Shown here: piece by piece, positions 59,370-64,000 of the stretch
Numbering within the stretch: the first letter of the stretch is position 1
Layout of the letters: each line of letters starts with the position of its first letter
Origin: Volvox africanus
Taxonomy: Eukaryota; Chlorophyta; Chlorophyceae; Chlamydomonadales; Volvocaceae
Length of the DNA stretch: 64,000 bases
Assembly (NCBI GenBank): GCA_030268105.1
Contig: BSDZ01000080.1
Location: forward strand, 5,815,501-5,879,500
Reading direction: 5' to 3'
Made by a program: the position numbers and the translations under genes
The notes under the pieces: model-generated
The model's database searches: none
The model's input: only the letters and a program-made list of their open reading frames with translations
Told to the model about the DNA's origin: nothing

Positions 59370-62300
59370 TTAAATGATGGTCCCTGCCGGGATGCACGAA
59401 TCCTTGATAATCACCACAATTCCATCCTTGATGACAAAGCCCTGATCCTCCCTGTTAGCTTCCTTCACCCCATCTTTGTTGATGATTTGGCACTTGGGCC
59501 CAATGCGCGCGTTCTTGTCGACGATGGCCTGCATATATATTAAAGTGAAGGTCAGTGGATCCTTAGCAAATTAAGCTCTGCAGTGCCAAGTACAAGTAAC
59601 AGGCAGTCTCGCCATGCCCGCACCCATCCAGTGATAAAATTACATACGCTGTGTAGTCCTTTACCTAGATCACGCCTGACGACATAAACCCAGACGTTCA
59701 CTGGCGCTCTATTTTCCCTTCCCAATTATGGGAGGGGGGAGCCTCGACCTCGCACCCTGCCAAATGCTACCCTTTGTTTTCGCAGGCCATTCCACAATAA
59801 CCATGTTAATTTGTGATTACAAAGCTAACCTGACCTTTTCCCTTCCTGTCTGCTTACGCAAACCCTGACGTTACCTTACGGACAATGGAGCCATCACCAA
59901 CGCCCATGGGCAAACAGCCTGGCACGTACTCGCATTCCTCAAGCGTCTCGTAGTAATCAGCGCCCATCATCATGGCCGAGTCAATAATGCAGTCCGTGCC
60001 CACCAGTGACCGGATTCCAATAATGGAATTGTGGATCTTGGATCCAGCCTTAATGACGCATCCATCACCAATGATAGACATGGATACATCACAATCCAAT
60101 ACCTTGGAGGGTGGCAGGAAGCGTGACATCGTATAGATGGGCGCATCCTTATCGTAAAAGCTGCACGTGGCATGGGGCAGCAATGGAAGGAGAAGGAAGA
60201 GCGTCAGAAGATCAAATTCTTTTTGTTAACATGCTGCTCTGCTGCTCGTTAGTTCGTTACGTCATGCCATGAGCGAGGAACAGGCGAAGCTGCGTCCCTT
60301 GCACACATGTCGACACGCCTATCGACGTGACAGTCCACGAAATGAGTGCCATTGAAAAATCTGCTTCTGAAGCCGATGACTTTCACCCTGCCACCACCCA
60401 CCTGAACTGCGCCTTAGACGGGTCTGCAAGCGCCAAGTTCGCGTTGTAGAAGGCCTCTACGGTACCAATGTCCTCCCAGTAGCCCTTGAAGGCATAGGCC
60501 TGTACCTTGTAGCCCGCGTCCTTAGCGCCTGGGATGACCTCATTACCGAAATCGTTGGCACCTGGCATGCGGTTCAGCAGCAGTTCCCGCAGTGCCTTTG
60601 CAGACATGACGTAGATACCCATGGATGCAATGAAGGGCTTGGACTGGGCCCTATAGGGTGGGGTGGGCCAAGTGGAGTAAAGGTATGGGGCACGCTTTAT
60701 TTGTGTGACCAACCTGCTCGAGTACAAGTACGCACAAGCAGTGCGTCCGCTTCCTTAGCTGTGCTCACCAACAGCATGTGGATGACCCTGTGCATCCGCT
60801 CCCTTCCTCCTGACGCATCCCCAAACAAAGCCACTAACAACCGTGCTCACCTTCCCACACATGACTAGTACTCGTTATTAAAAAGCAAATAGAAAACCCT
60901 GATTGCCCAGAGTTTACAATCTTCCTTCAACATGACAGGCATCTACGAAGCCACAAGAATGGAAACACCTATGCCACTGCGCAACAACGCCTAGGCGGCC
61001 CTTCCCGTTCAGCCATTGAACCGCAGTCGCACAAACGGACAATATGAAATTGAAAGCCAACATCCGTGAGTCCTCGACCCCAACACCCCGTGTAGAGGCC
61101 ATTCAATCCTTCACCCCGCGTTCCTTAGGCGGGGTGGGGTGGGGTCTTCGCCGGTTTTACAAAGGATTACATGCCGCCCAGCTACCTACCATGACCAGCA
61201 GCTATTACTTACGTTGCCGGGTCCACGCCCAGAATGGAGGTATCGACCTTCATACGCTGCAAAGTGTCCCCCTTTGGCTTCTCCGCGAACTCAACCACGC
61301 GGCCTGCATCATCAATCTTCATCAGACCAAACGCCGATGCCTCCTTCTCCGCGCACGGTAGCGCCGCAATGGTGATAGCCGCACCGCTCTCTCGGTGCTT
61401 GCGCACGAAGTCACGGTAGTCCATGCGGTACAGGTGGTCACCTGCGAAAGCAGCATACGCGGCAGTCCAAGGGTACAGGATGCAGTCCAAGTATTTCAAC
61501 GCAAGACCACCTGGTGGATAATACAACCCGCCAAATGTTATATAAACATACATCAGCAAATGCCGCCCAGTGATTTGCATCCACGCGTCTGGTTCAGCCA
61601 TGTGGGAATTTGCGTGGCTCAATGGCCGAGAAGCCATTCCTAACATCACAAGCGTGGCTCCTCCGAAGGGTCATGTCAGGTCGAAGCTGAGCGGGTATCC
61701 GTACTTTCCCACCACACGCTGGCCACCTTAGGCAGCTGCTTAACACACACCTTACGGCGCTGATGTAGCAGCTGTGCGCCGCCTTACAATCCCCAACGAG
61801 CATGATAAAACTCTTCGACAGCATCAAACGAGCTTCAATAATGGACACGTGCGTGCAAGCTTTTCCTAGTCTGTCACATGTACTGATTCGTGAAGAGCTG
61901 TACATGCCAGGTAGTGCTCATTACTTGCAAAGCCGCAACGAAGTGAAAACTCAAATGCACCAACAACAGGCACGATGGCGAGGACAAAGCACGCGCAAAG
62001 ACATGCTTTTGGTGACATGTCGTCTGAAATGATGCCTTGAGATCACTTGGATCTGCTCACACACAAGATTTGAAAGGGATTAAGGCGGTGGACAGCGGTG
62101 AACCTGAAGGGCTGCCAGCCGTACAATTATCGCGCGGGTCCAACGCTCTTACAGTCGCCCTATCCCCGCCCGTGCATTGATACCAGTAACATGGAAAAAG
62201 CAAACATGGATGGTTTTCATCTCAGTAGATCAGGGTTATTTGGGAGGTGTACGCACCTGAAAGAATCAGGAAATCTTCAACACCCTCACGAACCGCCTCC

Positions 62301-63198
62301 TCAAAGAGCCACATGTATTGTCGCACAGCGTCCGCAGTGCCCTGGAACCAGCTTTTGTTGGCGTTAGACTGCGACGCTGCCAGGACCTCGACGAAGCCGC
62401 GCGTGTTATAGCCGCCGACGGAAGAGTTCTGCATGTCATTATGTAGGAATCTGAACTTCCATGTTGTGGCCAAGGCATTGTTTCGCTAGTGCATTATTTC
62501 GCCAAGCGACGAAGCGGCCACTGCCGTTATTGACTTCGCTTCCGCAAACCGGGAAGAAACACACAGAGGATAAACACTCACGTAGGCTTGTGAAAGGTGG
62601 CGATTCAGCGAGGCTGAGTTGAATTGGGTGAGGCAGTAAATCTTGGAGACGTTGCTGTTGAGGCAGTTGCTGACGGGAATATCGATAAGACGGTAGTTCG
62701 CTCCGAGAGGCACGGCCGGCTTGGCGCGCTTCTTCGTAAGTGGATACAAACGCGTTCCCGCACCACCGCCAAGAATAATGCCGAGGACGGTCTGCGACAA
62801 GCGATATGGTGGGACGACGAGTAAACACAAGTAGCGAATCATCGTCAACGTAAGTATCTAACCTTGCTAATATCACCAGCATAGTCGAAGTTGGGCGGCG
62901 CTGGGCTGGCGGCCGCAGCAACGCCGTTCGCGACCTTAGTCTCCAGCGAGGTCGACACAGCCTGGGCCTTAACGACCTGCGGTCCATGAAACAATATAGA
63001 TATGCAGGGATCGCAATCCAGGACAAAGCTTTTCGCAGAAATTTTTACCTGAACCTTGCGGGAGACCGCACGCGCCTTCGCGTTCAGGGGCCTCCGAACG
63101 GCGGAGCCTGCAGGCACAAGCCGAGGGAGTCGAGCGCCAGCTCTACTGAGACCCTCTAACAGGCATAAACAAATTTTAAGAAGGAAGACACGCACCAT
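59370..63198 (-). CDS. STA6: ADP-glucose pyrophosphorylase small subunit (8 exons)
   Basis: Makes ADP-glucose and pyrophosphate from glucose-1-phosphate and ATP in the chloroplast, the committed step of starch synthesis, as a heterotetramer with the large subunit. Exons: 63049-63198, 62863-62976, 62582-62791, 62257-62428, 61213-61441, 60402-60650, 59875-60160 and 59370-59528: 1569 nt, 522 residues, close to the family length. Motifs: [18 protein letters not shown] (nucleotide binding), [42 protein letters not shown] (catalytic Asp), FIASMGIYV and GYWEDIGT, then the left-handed beta-helix repeats and the ending IPAGTII. Small-subunit type follows from the [10 protein letters not shown] and [11 protein letters not shown] segments. 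The N-terminal 50-80 residues, basic and Ser/Ala-rich, are the likely transit peptide. A second possible start is the ATG at 63254-63256, joined by a 40-base intron. Confidence 0.95.
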
Positions 63199-64000
63199 GA
63201 GGGCAGACGAAAGTCCGAGACCCCAGCGTGCGAGTTTGCGTCTGATGGACGTTCATGGCGTTGGGACGTTTGCTGATCCAGAAACTGGTCTACCTATACT
63301 GCAGTGTCCCTTCCTTGAAGGATGGCAACCTAGCTGCAATTAAACATGGTCATGTGGGGCTCTTCCAAAGTAAAGTGATTAGGATAATGTACGTCGTACT
63401 GCGGGGCGTCGCATAATCTAACTGCATCATACACCTTACTTGGATTTTCAACTACAAACAAAATGCTTTGGAACGATCTGTTTGCAGATGAGACGATGCA
63501 TGACATTCCTTGTGGGGCCACTGATATCACGTGCGCTAAAATTCCTTCATGCGAAATTTTGGCCACAAATACCTTTCGTTACATATTTATTCTTACACGA
63601 ATAAAGAAGCCCCATGACGAAGGCCGAATGAGCAGCCCGACTGACATTAATGACTTCGGAGGAACAGTATCAACTGGTCCCAGAGCACCGGACCGAGCTT
63701 CTGGGCAGTTTCCATCATCATTAACAGCATCGAGATTTCCATGCCGGCTCTGCCGGACGTAGTGATGCCACACATTTGACCTTTCCGATTAACCTGGAAC
63801 AATGTCGAAAGCAAGCGTGGTTCGGAATAAGTCATTGTGAGCTTGAACCTAAGCCCATAGCACAGGGAAACTGATTTGACAATCCTGAACCGACCTTAGC
63901 GGGGCCGGCTGCAAGAAATATCCCAAGATCGAAGATCCCAAGACTGCAAGGGCCCCCTTAGCTCCAGCTCGCGACTAAAAGCGGGTCCCGGTGCAGCTAG
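63199..64000. other. Right flank, STA6 upstream region
   Basis: About 800 bases upstream of STA6. It should contain the STA6 promoter and 5' UTR. Short open frames on both strands (for example minus-strand 63330-63566 and 63647-63835) show no recognisable domain. No clear TATA element assigned. Confidence 0.4.

Noticed and set aside
63330..63835. Minus-strand frames upstream of STA6 as a separate gene
   Set aside because: Frames of 60-80 codons with no motif or splice-consistent partners; the region fits promoter and 5' UTR.

Overview
This is eukaryotic nuclear DNA, almost certainly from a volvocine green alga (the Chlamydomonas/Gonium/Volvox group). The evidence is intron-rich genes with GT-AG introns, Gly/Ala/Gln-rich low-complexity exons, TGTAA-type poly(A) signals downstream of several genes, a large OPR-type gene (a family expanded in these algae), and a plastid ADP-glucose pyrophosphorylase beside a delta-tubulin gene. 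Base composition is only moderately GC-rich, and one TTTAGGG-type interstitial telomere motif is present. Both fit a colonial volvocine better than C. reinhardtii, but the species cannot be fixed from sequence alone. From memory, not checked here, delta-tubulin (UNI3) and STA6 both lie on C. reinhardtii chromosome 3, so the block may be syntenic.

Layout: (1) 893-5488, minus: delta-tubulin, a complete 10-exon model. (2) 5836-9400: a 3.57 kb near-perfect inverted repeat with 1585 bp arms and a 395 bp loop. It fills the divergent promoter between delta-tubulin and the next gene and carries a truncated, inverted copy of that gene's first two exons. (3) 8433-21556, plus: a very long C12orf56/DUF4551-like gene. 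(4) 23417-36241, plus: a roughly 3,200-residue OPR-like helical-repeat protein. (5) 38161-46169, minus: a SEN1/senataxin-type SF1 helicase with a Gln/Pro/Gly-rich tail. (6) 46822-56611, plus: an 18-exon gene for a putatively N-myristoylated protein with USP-like alpha/beta modules. (7) 59370-63198, minus: ADP-glucose pyrophosphorylase small subunit (STA6). Three copies of one dispersed repeat lie at 14941-15153, 36317-36678 and 54893-55250.

Delta-tubulin/C12orf56-like and SEN1/USP-like are divergent pairs. OPR/SEN1 and USP/STA6 are convergent pairs. Functionally, delta-tubulin acts in basal bodies and cilia. The OPR-like protein is probably an organelle RNA factor, SEN1 resolves RNA:DNA hybrids and supports transcription termination, and STA6 commits carbon to starch. 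I see no operon-like logic. The most unusual structure is the long palindrome at the delta-tubulin/C12orf56-like promoter. Exon boundaries were placed by hand from splice consensus, reading-phase continuity and remembered family resemblance; uncertain ones are marked. No tRNA, rRNA, CRISPR array or intact transposon was recognised.
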